Assembly: GCA_015183035.1 (NCBI GenBank)
Contig: JACZZP010000014.1
Span: 1,302,001 to 1,366,000, forward strand
Reading direction: 5' to 3'
DNA: 64,000 nt
From: Meloidogyne chitwoodi
Lineage: Eukaryota > Nematoda > Chromadorea > Rhabditida > Meloidogynidae
Below are positions 1 through 13,763 of this stretch, piece after piece (position 1 is the first letter of the stretch; each line of letters starts with the position of its first letter). A program made the position numbers and the translations under genes. The notes under the pieces were generated by a model. The model was not told the origin of the DNA. It saw nothing but the letters and a program-made list of their open reading frames with translations, and made no database searches.

Positions 1-2586
1 AAGAGATGTGAGTGTTCGTCAACGAGCAGTTGTGAGATATTTTTCAAAAGTTTTTAAAATATTTTCAAAAAAAAAAAATAGGATTTACTTTATGCTATGT
101 GTGATCGGTCAAATGCTGAAAATATTGTTGCTGAAATGCTTACTTATTTGGAAACTGCAGATTATTCTATACGAGAGGAAATGGTACTTAAAGTTGCCAT
201 TCTTGCAGAGAAATACGCAACTGATTATACTTGGTATGTTGATGTAATTTTAAAATTGATACGTATTGCTGGTGATTATGTTTCTGAAGAAGTTTGGTGT
301 AGAGTTATACAGGTTGTTATTGTTTAAATTTTTTTTATTTATTTTTATATTTTTAGATTGTTGTCAATAGAGAGGATGTACAAGGATATGCTGCAAAAAC
401 AGTTTTTGAAGTAATCAATTTAAAATATTATTTAGGTGGTTAAGTCAAAATTTACACCCTTTTCCTGCTGTGACAAAAACAATGAAAATTTTACTTTTTC
501 ATATTTTTTGAACTTTTATTTAATTTTCAGGCTTTACAACAAGCAACATGTCATGAAAATATGGTCAAAGTGGGCGGCTACATTCTTGGGGAATTTGGAA
601 ATTTGATTGCAGGTGACCCCCGTTCGAGGTATTTTTTATTATTAATTATCTCTCTATTTTTTTAAGTCCAATGATCCAATTTGAAACGTTGCATAGCCGT
701 TTCCATTTGTGTAGTATTTCAACCAGATGTCTTCTAATGACAACTTATATTAAATTTTGTAACTTGTTTCCTGAAATAAAAAATCATATACAAGAGATTC
801 TTCGTTCTGACACTAATTTGCGTAATCCGGATGCAGAATTGCAGCAAAGAGCTGTTGAATATTTACAATTAAGCAAAGTAGCATCGCCAGATGTTCTTGC
901 AACGGTTTTTTTTTAGTTTTTTACTTAAGGCCATAGATTATCTATAAACTTATATTGAGAATCTGATTATTCCAATCAAACATAAAATGTTATTTTTTAC
1001 TAGTTCTAAATATCTTCCACAATGCTTGTCGTATTATTATTTTTTGTTTAGATTCTCGAAGAAATGCCATTATTCCCTGAAAAGGAAAGCAGTTTATTAG
1101 CAAAATTAAAAAAGTCACAGCCGAAAGCAGAAGAATTGGATAATTCTCAGACAGAACCCAAACACCGGCCATCTGCTATAATGTCTTCCTCTGTAAATGC
1201 AAATAAACCTGTAAGCATTTTAGTCTATTATTAAATATTATAAGTAATTATTTTAGGGAACATCTCCTGCTTCTTCTGATGCTGGAAAAATTCTCGATCT
1301 TACGATTAGTGAAAATCAGCAATTAACGAATGGATCTTTTACAATGAATCATTTGTCAGATATTTTTGGGAATTTGAATGCAACGAATGGATTTTCAAAT
1401 GATGAACCAGTTTTTAACAAAATAGATTATTTAAAGTAAATTTTAGATTATTTATTTTTCCTTGATTTTTTTTTTAAATTTATTTTTAGATTCATAGTGA
1501 GACAAAGTGGAATACTTTATGAAGATGAAATTGTCCAAATCGGTTGTAAATTAGAAGCTCGTTCAAATTTGGCTAGATTGGGAATGTTTTATGGAAATAA
1601 AACAAATTCAAGATTTACACAATTTCAAACTACAATTACTTGTCCTGGTCAATTGGCTGGACAATTAGTTTGTCAAGTTTGTTTTTAAAGATTTTTATAA
1701 ATATTAAATTTTATATATTTTTCAACAGGCAAAACAAATAGACACAGAAATTGATGCTGGAACTCAGGTTCAACAGTTAGTCAATGTTGTTTGCTTAAAT
1801 TTCTTCTCGCAATCTCCAATAATAAAAATTTCGTTTACTTATACGTTAGTCTCTATATTTATTTTTTAATTAAAAAATTCCTTAGGACAAGTGGTAATGT
1901 TCAGCAACAATTTTCTCAAAATCTCTTCTTTCCTATTTTTATCAATAAATTTTTTGAGCCAACTGATATGAATTCAGAACAGTTTTTCAATCGTTGGAAA
2001 CAACTTAATTTGTAAATTTAATTAATTAATTGATGAAAATGTTATATATATTTTTTTTAATTTTCAGACCAGTTCAAGAATGTCAAAAAATTTTTGCAGC
2101 AAAATCTTTAATGGAATCTGAGGATGTTTCTCAGCAAGTATAAATTAAATAATTATTTTTAGTTAAGATTATTTTTTTAAAGCTTTCTAATTTTGGAGCA
2201 CGAGTTCTTCCAGGCATTGACCCAAACCCAGATAATTTTGTATGTGCAGGCATAATTTGTACACAAACAGGACAGATTGGAACATTAATTAGATTGGAAC
2301 CTAATAAACAAACAAGGGTATTTTTTTTATTTTTTTGAAAAATTACATTTTTATGAAATTATAAAAAATATTTGAAATTAAATAGAAAAATGGGGGATAA
2401 ATAAATAATTCACTTTTTTTTTTCATCTTATAGTATGGACATTTTGTCTCGTTCCCTTACAATATTAAATTAAAAAATTATTATTTTTATTTATTTAAAA
2501 ATATTTAGATGTATCGACTTACGATTCGAAGTAGCAGAGAAGGAGTTGCTTCAACATTATGTGACCTACTTACTGGAATTATTTAA
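1..2586 (+). CDS. apa-2: AP-2 complex subunit alpha (alpha-adaptin), 3' part
   Basis: Large subunit of the AP-2 clathrin adaptor, which links plasma-membrane cargo and PI(4,5)P2 to clathrin during endocytosis. The window opens inside the gene, in an exon reading [10 protein letters not shown], then an intron, then [16 protein letters not shown]; these belong to the helical trunk. Further trunk exons ([40 protein letters not shown]) are followed by a low-complexity hinge (about 1050-1435) and the appendage (ear) domain: beta-sandwich exons at 1490-1690 and the platform subdomain ([38 protein letters not shown]). The last exon ends [11 protein letters not shown] with TAA at 2584. At least ten exons are visible, with introns mostly 40-130 nt. 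The N-terminal half lies upstream of the window. The alpha family is assigned from the ear sequence; gamma and epsilon adaptins have a different, shorter ear. Confidence 0.93.
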
Positions 2587-2846
2587 ATAAAAATAATATT
2601 GTTTTGGTACATAAAAAATTGTACAAAAAATTGCAAAATATCTTTTTCCTTTAAAATATTAGATAATTATAATTAAATAATAATACTATATTTATATATT
2701 AATTTACATTCCTAAATTTTATATCTTCAAAAAAAAAAGATTGCGATAATATTAATTTTATATTATAATTAATTTTATTATTTAAAATATTAAACAGAAA
2801 AAATTAATTTTTTAAATAATATTTTATAAATTTTAACAAAATTTTT

Positions 2847-4058
2847 TTAAAGTTCTTCCTTAAGTTCTTTTTTATTTTTCTCAATTTTTTTTAATTTTTC
2901 TTTATTATTATCATCTTTACTCTTTTTAGATTTTTCTTTTATTTTTTTGGTTTCTTCCTTTACTTCTTTTTCTTTTTTTGTTTCAACAACATTTTTATTA
3001 TCCTTGACCACAGTCTTCTTCTTTTTGGCTTTTTCCTCTTCTTCTTCTACTTTTTTTGCTGCTTTGCCAGCTGCGTGTGGACAACCGCCACTTTGCTTCT
3101 TTTTATTTTCATCTTTCTTATTTTTTTCCTAAAAAACATTATTATATTATTAAATCTAAAGTGGCCATATTATCTCAATGAAAAAAAACAGAATTATAAG
3201 CCCATTTATTTTAAAACCAATAATAATTAAATAGTAACCTTTAACTGCTTTTCCTCTTCTTTTTTTAAACTTTTCCCTTCTTCTTCTTCCTCAAACTTTT
3301 CGAGTCCAATATTCATAGCACGAATAACATCAGGAACTTGTGGGAAATATTGTTTATTATTTGGATAATTTTTTGCATTATCCACAGCCAAAGGATGTCC
3401 TTTTTTATCTTTAAAAATTTAAGAATTTTAATTTAACCTTTTTCTTATTTACCTACTCAAAATAAAAAGTCGAGGAATATAACGTCCATCAGGTGCATAT
3501 TCTTCTTCTTCTGGTTCATCATCATCTTCCAAGTTAACCATAACAAAACTTTTACTTAATTCTACTAATTCATCTTTTTTATTTGAATTAATAAAACTTT
3601 TCTTCAAAGCTAAAAAATAATTAAAATTAAATGACTATATTAAATTTAGAAAGAGAGGATTTAATCTCCTCTTTTCCCTTTATAATTTAGGAAAATAAAA
3701 GAAAATAGAAAACTTTATTTTTTACCTGAACAAGCTCCACACCAAGTTTTGTGTATAAGTAAAAATATTGGTTTATTTAAGTCCAAAGCTATAGAAATAG
3801 CCTCATTCCAATTTACCCAATTTATTTCTGTTCCAAATCCTTTAAAATTAAAATTAAATTAATTTTTAAAATTAATTAACCATTAGATAAATCAACTATT
3901 TTATTATTAATTAATATATTTTGTTCTTCTTCTTCTTCATTTATTGAATTACTTTGCTTTTCTTTTTTTTTTAATTTTTGATTTTCCTCTACTTTTGATA
4001 AAACAATATTAAATAAAATAATAAATAATAAAAATAATGAATAAAAATAAAAATTCAT
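2847..4058 (-). CDS. ER thioredoxin-fold protein, TXNDC12/AGR-like, with Lys-rich tail
   Basis: Probable ER-lumenal thiol-disulfide oxidoreductase. The start at 4058 gives a hydrophobic signal peptide (FYFYSLFLLFIILFNIVLS), an acidic linker, then a thioredoxin fold: INWVNWNEAISIALDLNKP, the active-site region HKTWCGAC (a CxxC pair), KSFVMVNLEDDDEP and the cis-Pro-region stretch GRYIPRLFIL. This order (W-x4-AI, K-P-I-F, WCxxC, VNLEDDDEP, PDGxYIPR) is that of TXNDC12 (ERp18/19) rather than PDI. After the fold (ending VIRAMNIGLEKFEEEEE) comes an unusual run of about 110 residues dominated by Lys and Glu, with one CPH motif. The protein ends KEEL, a plausible KDEL-type ER retrieval signal. Five or more exons; the introns at 3130-3238 and near 3400-3450 have consistent phases. 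The family usually ends soon after the fold, so the tail is a lineage feature. The stop was read as TAA at 2847-2849. Confidence 0.82.
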
Positions 4059-7000
4059 TTTTTATTTTCCTTTAAATAATTTTTACTTTTTTTTTTTGAT
4101 TTTACAAGTTAAATTTAAATGAAAAAATATTACAAAAAGAAATAATTCTGAATTTCTAATTTAAACATTGGATTATGACAATTAATTATTGTAATATATT
4201 TTCTCTAATTATTTTTAAAACTTTTTTTTAATTTTTTTAAGTGAATGCCCTGAATTGAGAAAGAAAAAATATTTTAAATAAAAAAAGGAGGAAATTTTAT
4301 TAATATTACGTGAGAGGTAAAGCAATTATTTAATCGAAATAAAGCAAATAATAAATAAATAAATATATTTTATATTTTCGGGGATGAGCTTTTAGGAAAA
4401 GAGCAACAAAAATAAAAAAATAAATAAATTGTTAAAATAAAATAATTTATTTATTTATATTTATTTTTCGTTTCTGTGTATATTGTAAAAATACGAACAT
4501 GCGCAGAGGAGGAGAAGGACATTTTTTTCTTAGCAAAAACTCTTCGCCATCGATCAAACAATGTGTCCTTCCTTTATAAAAAATGATCGAAAATTATGCA
4601 GTTAAAAATGGTTGCGAGTGGCTTTGGTCGAAAAATTATTTTTATTTTTATTTTCTCTAAAAAATCGACAAATAAAGCGTGTGGTTATCGATAATGCATT
4701 AAAAATTGTTTTTAAGGGAATGACCCAAATGAAACAATCTGCGAGAATTTTTATTAAAAAAAGAAGATGTTAATCAAATAAAATTTATATATTTTTTGTT
4801 TCTTTAAAAAAAACACGGATTATTTAAATAATTTTATTTATTTTTAATTAATATTTTTAGGAAGTTTTTGGGAGTAGTTTTTTGATATAAAACAAAATTA
4901 TATTATTTTTAATAGAATTATTTAAAAATTAAATTATTTGAACATTTCATTTAATAAAATAAGAATTTTTTTAAAAAGAAAAAATGAATTAAAATATTTT
5001 TTTTTTAAAATAATGAATTTAATTATTATTTAAAAAAGAATTCTTATCAAAATATAATCTCTTAATAAAATATTTTATCTTTCCAAATAAAAAAGAATGT
5101 CATAAAATATTTATTTTATTATTTACTTAATTTTTATATTTATGACGCAAAACATTAAAATATTTATTTTAAAAATATATTTCTTTTTTTTTAAATAAAT
5201 TAATTAAAAAAAGATTAATAATTAAATAATTTTTAAATAATTTTTTTTTCAAAAAATAAATAAACTTTTGACCATTAATGTTTTATTAAATAAAACATTA
5301 AATTCCAATCTTTTTTTAAAGAATTTTCTATTTTTTATTAAATAAATATTTTTTTCTTTAATTTTTTTAAATTAATTTTCTTGTCCAGTTTCCGGTCTTT
5401 TTTTCCTTTTCCTTATTTTCAAGTGCCCTCTCCTCCTCTTTTTTTATTTTTTTTTCTTAAAAGTCCAATCAATTTTGTGTTGAATATATTCTTCTTAACC
5501 AACAAATATTTATTTATTTTATTTATTTGTAAAAAATATTTTTTATTTTTTTCAATTTAATATTTAAATTAATTAATAAATAAATAATTTTATATTATTT
5601 TAATTATAAAATAAAACCAGCTGTTTTGTTAATATTTATTATTATTATTATTATTAGCCTTTAATAAATAAAATAATTTTTATTATATTCTCATAGGGGA
5701 ATAAATAAATAAATATATTTATTTTTACTTTTTGTTTTCCTCATTTTCTGATTGCTTATATGTCCATTTTATTTCATAAAGGTTATTTTTTTTCATTTTA
5801 TATAAAAAAGGGAATAAACTTTCTTTTAAAATAAACAATTTCTCCTTTTTATTTTATTTATTAAAAGGTCAATAGCTTTATTTTTAAATTTTATTTTTTG
5901 ATAAAAATATATTAGAAGAATATTTTTTTATTAACAAATACTAAAAATTAGAAAAATACTTATTTATTAAATTAAATTAACCTCTTTTAATATTTTATTA
6001 TATTATAATAATAATTAAATTTTTTAGAATAATTTATATTTATTTTAACTTTAACAACTCCATTACTATTTTTATTGAAAAATTATTTTATTTAATTTTA
6101 TAGCTATTTTTAAACTTTTTTTAAAGATAAAAGATCATTTTTTGTATTTTTATAAAAATATTATTTTTATTTTAAAATAGCTTTTTTATTCTTCATTACC
6201 CTTATTTTTTAAAAAAGAAGAACATTTATATGTGAGAATGAATTAATACAAAACAACACTACCTACCTATACTACATATATTTATATAATATGACTGTGT
6301 GAATCATATTTTTGTTAATTTAACATTTAAAAAATTAAATTTATTTATAAATTCTGAAAAAATTAATCTTTTTTATTTATTTATTTAAAAAATAAATTCT
6401 CAAAATTTAAATTTTAAAGTAAATATTTTAAAATTTTTTTCTCATCTAGAATTTCTAAATAATCTAAGATTTGTTAAAAATTAAAAAATAATAATATTTA
6501 TTTAATTACTAATATTTATTTTTATTTATTTTAATATTATTCACTATTTTATATAAACATTTATAATTAAACTATTTATTTCTCTTCCCTTAATTATTAC
6601 ACAACCAACCCCTTTAATATGTCCATCATTAAATAAAATATTTTATTTATTTTCTCATTTATTTTTAAAAATATTATTATTATTTTTTTCTTTTTTTAAC
6701 CAGTCTCTATTCTCTTTTTTAAATTTTTTTCCAATTTTCTACATAAAAATAAAAGAGAGCTAATTTTGAAGGCAACAACAAAGCCCCCTAACGGCATTTA
6801 TCGCAAAAGCACATAAAATAAAAAAATAAAAGAAGGCCATTTGTAATTTTATTTATTGATTAAATAATGGGAACATTTTAAAATAAATATAAATTATTAT
6901 TTTTTGAATAAATTAAAATTAAATCTTTAAAATCATTCATTATATAAAAAAAAGAATTTTTTATTATTAAAAAAATATTTTAAATAAATTAATATTTATT

Positions 7001-7711
7001 TAAATATTAATTTATTTAATAAAAATATTTATTTTTTATAAATATCTCTCCTTTTTTATTTTAATCATCTTCAATTATTTTTAATATTTACCTATTTCTT
7101 TGCAAAAAATATTTTTTTTTTTTGGGTTGAAAAATAATTGGAGCGAGAGAAAATTATAATTTATTTATTTTTTTTATTAAATATATTTATTTGTTTAAAT
7201 GTTTTTTCTATAATTTATTTTTAATAAAAGAAATATTTTAAAAATGCGACAATTTTTAATAATATTTTTTAAAATTTAAGAAAATTAATTTAAATAATTT
7301 AATTATTTATTTATTTACTTTATCAAAGTTATAATTATTTAAATAATTAATTAATTAATTAATTATTTTTATTTTAAACTGTTGAGAATTTAGTATATTT
7401 TTTAATATTTTTTTTTGTATTAAATTAAATGAATATATTTTTCTAATAAAAATATATTTAATATTTTTCTTATTTTTCTTTTACTTTTTAAAAAATAAAT
7501 AATTAATTAATTTTTCTTTTTATTAAAGTTTTACTGTAAAAACTTTATTTAATTATTTAATTTTAATAAATGTATAATAATAATATTTTAATTAATTAAT
7601 TTATTTTTTTAGCTTAAATATTTAAAATATATATTTAAACTAATAAATAATAATTATTTAAATAATAATAATTTTTTTAATTTTTTCAGAATTTATTTTT
7701 AAAAAATAATA
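4059..7711. other. 3.6 kb extremely AT-rich intergenic region
   Basis: This gap separates the divergent TXNDC12-like gene (-) and prominin (+). It is almost entirely A/T, made of short TTTATTTA/AATAAATA-type runs, with no frame resembling a conserved protein. A less AT-rich patch at about 4480-4720 (ACGAACATGCGCAGAGGAGG and neighbouring GC-containing words) stands out and is the best candidate for promoter or 5' leader sequence of the minus-strand gene. A TTTTTTCAG acceptor at about 7681-7689, just before the prominin ATG, could be a trans-splice site. I see no RNA gene. Confidence 0.6.
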
Positions 7712-10700
7712 ATGTTTAATAATATTTATTTTTCAATTTTTATTTTTTTATTATTTTTTTCTTCAACAATTTTTACTATTGAAAATAATGAAAATAATAA
7801 TAAAATTAAACTTCAATTTGAACCTTTTAAAAAATCATCAGAATATCGTTGTGGAGCATTTTTAGAACAACAAGGCCCTCAAAAAGATCCAGCAATGAAA
7901 ATATTACATTTAATACAAAATAAATTTATTAAAACTTTTTCTGAATATTTTCCTCATAAAAGTAAATTAAATTAAATTAAATTTATTAAATTTAATTAAT
8001 TTATTTAAATTAATTTAAAGATTTATTATCTGATGAAGCTTTATTGGGAAATAAAGAAGCATTAGAACAATCATTTAAAGAACACAGAGATCAAGTAAAT
8101 TAAATTTAATTTAAATATTTTTAAAATAAATATAGTTTAATCTGTTTATTTATTTTATTTTTAATTATTTACCTAAGAAAATACCTAAATATATTTAAAT
8201 TAATTAATTAATTTTTAATTATTTTAAAATTCCAATTAAAATGTTTTTTTAATTTTTAATTATTTTAAATTATTTAAAAATTAAGTGGATACAATTTGAA
8301 CTTTGGTGGATTCTTTTAGCTTTATTTTTAATAATAATACCTTCTACTTTTTCTATCTTATATCTTTTTACTCGTTGCTGTATTTGTTTATGTAAACAAA
8401 AAAATTCTGAAAAATCTTCCATTAGAAATGTTGAAACAACAGATAGACGTTTTGATTGGCTTAGAAGAGCTTTAATGAATTTTTTACTTGGAATTTTTGT
8501 TTTAATAACTGTGTAAGTAATTAATTTGGTTAGACAAAGAGTGAGATAGTGTGTTATTCTGTAAGAAAATATAAGAGAGACAAAATTTAAAAAAATAATT
8601 TTTTTAATTTATTTTAAGATTTTGTTCTGCAATTTTATTATTAAGTACACAATATGCACAACATGGTTTAGATGAATTACCAACTAGATTACATTATTGT
8701 ATTAATGATTTACTTATTTATAGAGGAGATATTGTTGAGGTAATCTTTTTTTAATTAATTAATTTTTTTTTTAAATTATTTTTTAGCAAATAAGAAAATT
8801 ATTAAGAGATGATTTTCTTCGTTTTAATCAAACATTAAATTCAGAATTAGATAAAGCCGGGGAAATAACAGTTAAAAGATTAAAACAAGTAACAGGCGTT
8901 GACAAATTGGATAAAGTTTTAATTAATTCTAATAGTTTGTTTTTAATTAAATTAAAATAAATTTAATTAATTATTTTTAAAAAAGATATTCCTCATTTAT
9001 TAACAACATATAAAGAATTACAATTAGAATTAGGAAAAACATTAGATGCTCGTCATTCTCTTCAGATAAAATTATTAAAATTAAGACAAGCAAAAGAAAG
9101 TTTGGAAGATTGTGAAAGAACTTCAATAAATGGAGAAAAATCAGCAATTTGTCATCAAGCAAAACAATCAATTAATCCTATTTTAGATTTAACAAAATCA
9201 TTAATTAATGAAGAAGATGAAGATAATAATGAAGGAGAAATTAATGTTATTGTTAATGGTGATTGGCAATTGGAAAAAAGATTTAGAGAAATTGTATAAA
9301 TTAAATTAATTAAATTAATTAAATTAAATTAATAATAATTAGAAAATAATTTTTATTTTTTTTTTGAATTTTAAATTAGTGGGAAAAAAGTTTTATTTAT
9401 TTAATAGGGAAAGGATGGACATATTCTATAATTAAATATAAAATTAAATATTTATTTATTTAAATTTTAATTATTTTTTTTTAAAGTCTTCTCTACTTCC
9501 TGAACAAATTCCTTTAATTTTAAATCAAATTAAACAAATTGATATTGAAAAAAGATTTTCTGTTCCTCTAGAAGGTTTACAAATTTTACAAAAGGGAATT
9601 CAAATAGAAGTTGATTTAAAAAGAAAAGGTTATTTATTAATTAATTAATTAATTAATTAATTAATTAATTAATTAATTAATTAATTAATTTATTTATTTA
9701 TTTAATTAATTTATTTATTTAATTAATTAATTAATTAATTAATTAATTAATTTATTTATTTAATTAATTTATTTATTTATTTAATTATTTAATATTTATT
9801 CTAATTTATTAAATAAATAAAATAATATTTACCTATTTAATCTCCAATTCAATATTTAATTTAATTTTAATTATATTTTAGATGCAGAAGAACGTTTAAA
9901 TTTATTAGATAAAACATTAAAATCAAATTTTGAACAAATATCTTCTGCAATAAAATCAATTGATTTACGTTTTTTAGATGAACAATTAATAGATCCAATG
10001 ATGAAACAAAGAGAACGTTTTCGTCAATTTGTTCATTATGGGTTTATTTTTAAATTTATTTTAAATTTTAAATTTAATTATTTATATAGTTGGATAGCTT
10101 GTTTAATTATTTCTGGTCTTTTTACTTTTTTATCTCTTGCTTTTTTACTTGGTTTGTGTTTTGGATGTTGTGGAAGAAGACCTAGTGAATTTGAAGATGA
10201 TGATTGTTGTGTTCGTTCTACTGGTTCTAATTTTTTTGGATGGTTATTTTTTAAATAATTTATTTATTTTAATTAATTTTTTAAAGTTCAATTTGGCTTT
10301 CACTTTCTTTAATAAGCATTTTTGGATTAATTTCAGCATTTGGAATGTTATTGGGGGCAAATAGTGTAAATTTAATTTGTAATCCATTAAAAGAACCTTT
10401 GGCTAGAACTGACATGCTTTCAGTATATTTTTTTTAAATAAATATATTTATTTTTTAAAAAAAGTTTATTGATCGTTTAATAAGTCTTTATGGCCTAGAT
10501 AAACCAAAAACAACAATAAATAATAATTCAGATAAATTTTTTGAACAAATTTTTACAAATAAAAGAAGGCCTGAATATTTTATTAAAGGTTGTAATGAAG
10601 GAAAAACACTTTATTTATTATTAGAATTAAATAAAAAATATTCTTTAATTGATGATATTGAAGGAAGAGATAATGAATATGAAGAAATTGTAAATAAATA

Positions 10701-12272
10701 TTTTTAAAATTAAAAATAAATAAATTTTATTTTATTTAAAAAAAGGCAAATTCAATAAAACAATCTTTACTTTCTGGCCGTTTATTAGAAAAAGCATTAA
10801 AAGGTCCTCCTTCTTCAAAATCTTTTAGTGAAAAATGGAATTTATTTGGAACAGAAATGCGTAGTGGAATAGAAGAATTAGGACAAATTGAAATACCTGA
10901 ATGGAAAGAAAATAATTTAAAAGAGGTTTTTAATTAAAAAAGAATAAATTATATTTATTTTAATTATAATTTTAATAAAAAATAAAATTTAAAGTTTTGT
11001 TCACAAAAAACTCGTTTTCATTTGGAAGGAATAATTTCAGAATTACGTCATTTACGTCAAACAAAAGAAGTAGAAGAAAAACAAAAAGGAGGACAAATAG
11101 AAGAATTAGAAACTGTTTTACATTTTTTAGTAAATTTAAATTAAAAATTAAAAAATTAATTTTTAATTTTTAAAGGAAGAATTAAGACCTGATTCAGTTC
11201 AAGTTCGTGCATTAATTGAAAATATTTGTTCTCGTTTAGAAAAATTTCGTTTTGATGTTTTTTCATTAAAAATTGATTCAGAATCTCTTTTAAAAGATAT
11301 AGAAAAGTCACAAATTGAATTAGGTTCTGAACAAAATTTAAGAAACATTTTACATTCTGTGGCTTTAAATGTTTCTAATGAATTTGCTGATTTGGTTAAA
11401 CAATATGGAAATTATATTAATAAATCAGTTTTGTTTTTTTTAATATTTTTTAAGGGATTTTTTGTTCTTCTTTTCCTTTAAGAATTAATTGAGTGAAAGA
11501 AAATAATTTTAATCTCCTTTTCACCCATTACAAAAAACAAGAATATTTTTTTTTAATGTGGGAAATTATATGTACATATATTTATATAAAAAAACAAAGA
11601 AATTAAATTAAATTAATTTTTATAAAAATAACAGATGAATAATGAAGTAACAAGTTGTACTCAATTAACTGAAATTGCTAGCCATACAAGAGAAGCTATT
11701 TGTGATTATGCTTTAGATCCTATTGTAAGACAATTTAATTTTTTTTAAACTTTTTTTTTTTTTTAAATAATTTTATATTTAAATATTGGGTTGTAAGTGA
11801 TGGAAATATAAAAATAATTTAAAAAATAATAATTTTACAGAATAGTATTTGGATTTCTCTTGGAATAGGTCTTTTATTATTATTACCAATAATTATACTT
11901 GCTTCAATGTTAAATCCTTTATATAAACATACAAATGCTTATAGTCAATAGTAATTTTTTAAAATAATAATTATTATTTATTTTTCAAGTATTGTTCCAA
12001 GTATAACAGATTGCCCAAATGAAAATCATTTTCAAACAGATATTTATAATATGGATTTAAATAATACTACTAATAATAATAATGTTGGAATATCAAAAAC
12101 AAACAAAATAAAAAATAATAATAATAATAATGGATATACCCAACATTATCATCATGGAAATTATCAACCACCTCCTTGTTCACAAATTACTTCTCCTTAT
12201 GCTTCTACTTATGCAGGATATGGATATACTGGACTTGGACCTCCCGTTTATATGGGCACAAATAGAAATTAA
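7712..12272 (+). CDS. prom-1: Prominin-family five-pass membrane glycoprotein
   Basis: Homologue of prominin (CD133), a cholesterol-binding protein of plasma-membrane protrusions and microvilli. The start at 7712 gives a signal peptide (IYFSIFIFLLFFSSTIFTI). Membrane segments follow in the family order: TM1 FELWWILLALFLIIIPSTFS, followed by the cytosolic Cys-rich loop TRCCICLCKQ; TM2 NFLLGIFVLITV...FCSAILLLS, followed by the first large loop (GLDELPTRLHYCINDLLIYR); TM3 SWIACLIISGLFTFLSLAFL with a second Cys cluster (GLCFGCCGRR); TM4 near 10285-10370; the second large loop (LKEPLARTDMLS onward); and TM5 ISLGIGLLLLLPIIILASML at about 11850. The C-terminal tail is Asn- and Tyr/Pro-rich and ends MGTNRN. 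About 15 exons with very short introns; codon use is extremely AT-biased. Symbol by analogy with the C. elegans gene; the family call is firm, orthology is inferred. Confidence 0.88.
9633..9785. repeat. (TTAA)n microsatellite in a prominin intron
   Basis: Long run of TTAA units interrupted by TTTA units inside the intron between the exons encoding IQIEVDLKRK and DAEERLNLLDK. The self-complementary unit could form cruciforms. It is confined to the intron and leaves the reading phase untouched. Confidence 0.9.
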
Positions 12273-13763
12273 TTTAATAAAATTAAAAGTGTTTATTTAA
12301 AAAGACTTTTATAAAGTACGTCCATCTCTATTGAAAATAACCTCTTTTTATAGTAAATTATTATATAAAGTATTTTCTTATAAGTACGATGTACGTTTTA
12401 TAAAGGTCTAATTGAATTAAAAAATTAAATTAAAAAGAGCATTTTATATAAGTATATTTAATTATTTACTTTGTAATTTCCCAAAGCTCATATAATTATT
12501 ATATTCTTCCCAATCTCATTTAAACCACCTCAATATGTAACATAATTAAAGAGTAGTAGAAAATTTAAAAAAAAAAGTAATTATAAATTTATTATTTTCT
12601 ACTATTCAACATTAATATTTTTCAGATTCTTCTTTAAATATCAGTTTAAGAGACAAATTGAAATATTTCAGTTAAAGTTTTGGTTAACCAAATTATATTT
12701 TATATATAATTTAAAAAAAAAAAAGAAATTCCAAATTTTAAAATCAGATCTTCTTTTTAATTCCAAAATAATTTAAAATCCTTTCATTTTTAAAATATTT
12801 AAACAAAAATTTACAATTTTATTTAAAAAACAATTCTTAGTTTAAAGTATTGGAAATTATCCTCAAAATATGTAAATTTAACGTTTAATTATTTTAAACA
12901 TTTCTTTATTTTGCTGCCAATAATATTCTATAATCTTTACGCATTTTGTAAATTTATCAAGACCTAATTTTAAATAATTTCATTTTCTATTATTTGGAAA
13001 AAAACAATTTTAACTTTTTTTATAAATTTAAAAAATTATAATATTTTTTTAAATATTAGTTGAAAAAGAATTACTAAATCTCTCTCTCTCTCATCCTTCA
13101 AGTTAGGTGGGAAAAATAATATAATTTAAAATATTATATTATAGAGTTTAGTGAAAAACTATTGATTTTTTAACTGAGAGATTCAAAACTTTAATTAATT
13201 TTTAGAATAAAAACTAATAAATTTAAAATAATAAATTTAAAAATCGACAGTTTATTTATTAATTTCAAAATAAGGTTAAAAAGTTATTCACTGTAAGTTT
13301 CTAAAGTTAGTGCGTTAGTATGCTAAATTAGATAAAGAGAATCCAACAAATGTATGTCCAATAACGGACTTTACATGAAAATTTAAAAAATTTTAAATTA
13401 AAAGAAAATGGGTTTTCCTATTATGTTGGTATCTTTTAAATCTATTAACAATTTTTGCCTTTATAAAAAATATTTAAAATTAAAAATTAAAATGTAATTT
13501 CCTATCTATTGGCATTAAATAAACTAAAACTCCTTTATATTTATTAAAATTAATAATTAAAATAATTTTAAATATTCGGCAGTAATAAATTATTAAGTTC
13601 TAAATAAGGCTAAAATTAAATATATTATACATCAATATTTAAATTAAAAATTAAATGAAAGGATTATTTTGGGTTTTCAATAGAATCACAAAATAATTTA
13701 AATTTTAAGATCCACCTAAAACAAAATTAAATTTCATAAATTCATTTCATAAACCAAAAATTC
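12273..13763. other. Intergenic region between convergent prominin and cytohesin genes
   Basis: AT-rich sequence between two gene ends. It contains a short TCTCTCTCTC run near 13080 and no open frame of recognisable character. A TTAATAAAATTAAAAG stretch after 12272 probably holds the prominin polyadenylation signal. Nothing else could be supported. Confidence 0.5.

Noticed and set aside
601..640. GTTCGAGG-containing stretch as a tRNA T-loop
   Set aside because: It lies in the alpha-adaptin coding exon (GDPRSS) and no acceptor or anticodon arms can be drawn.
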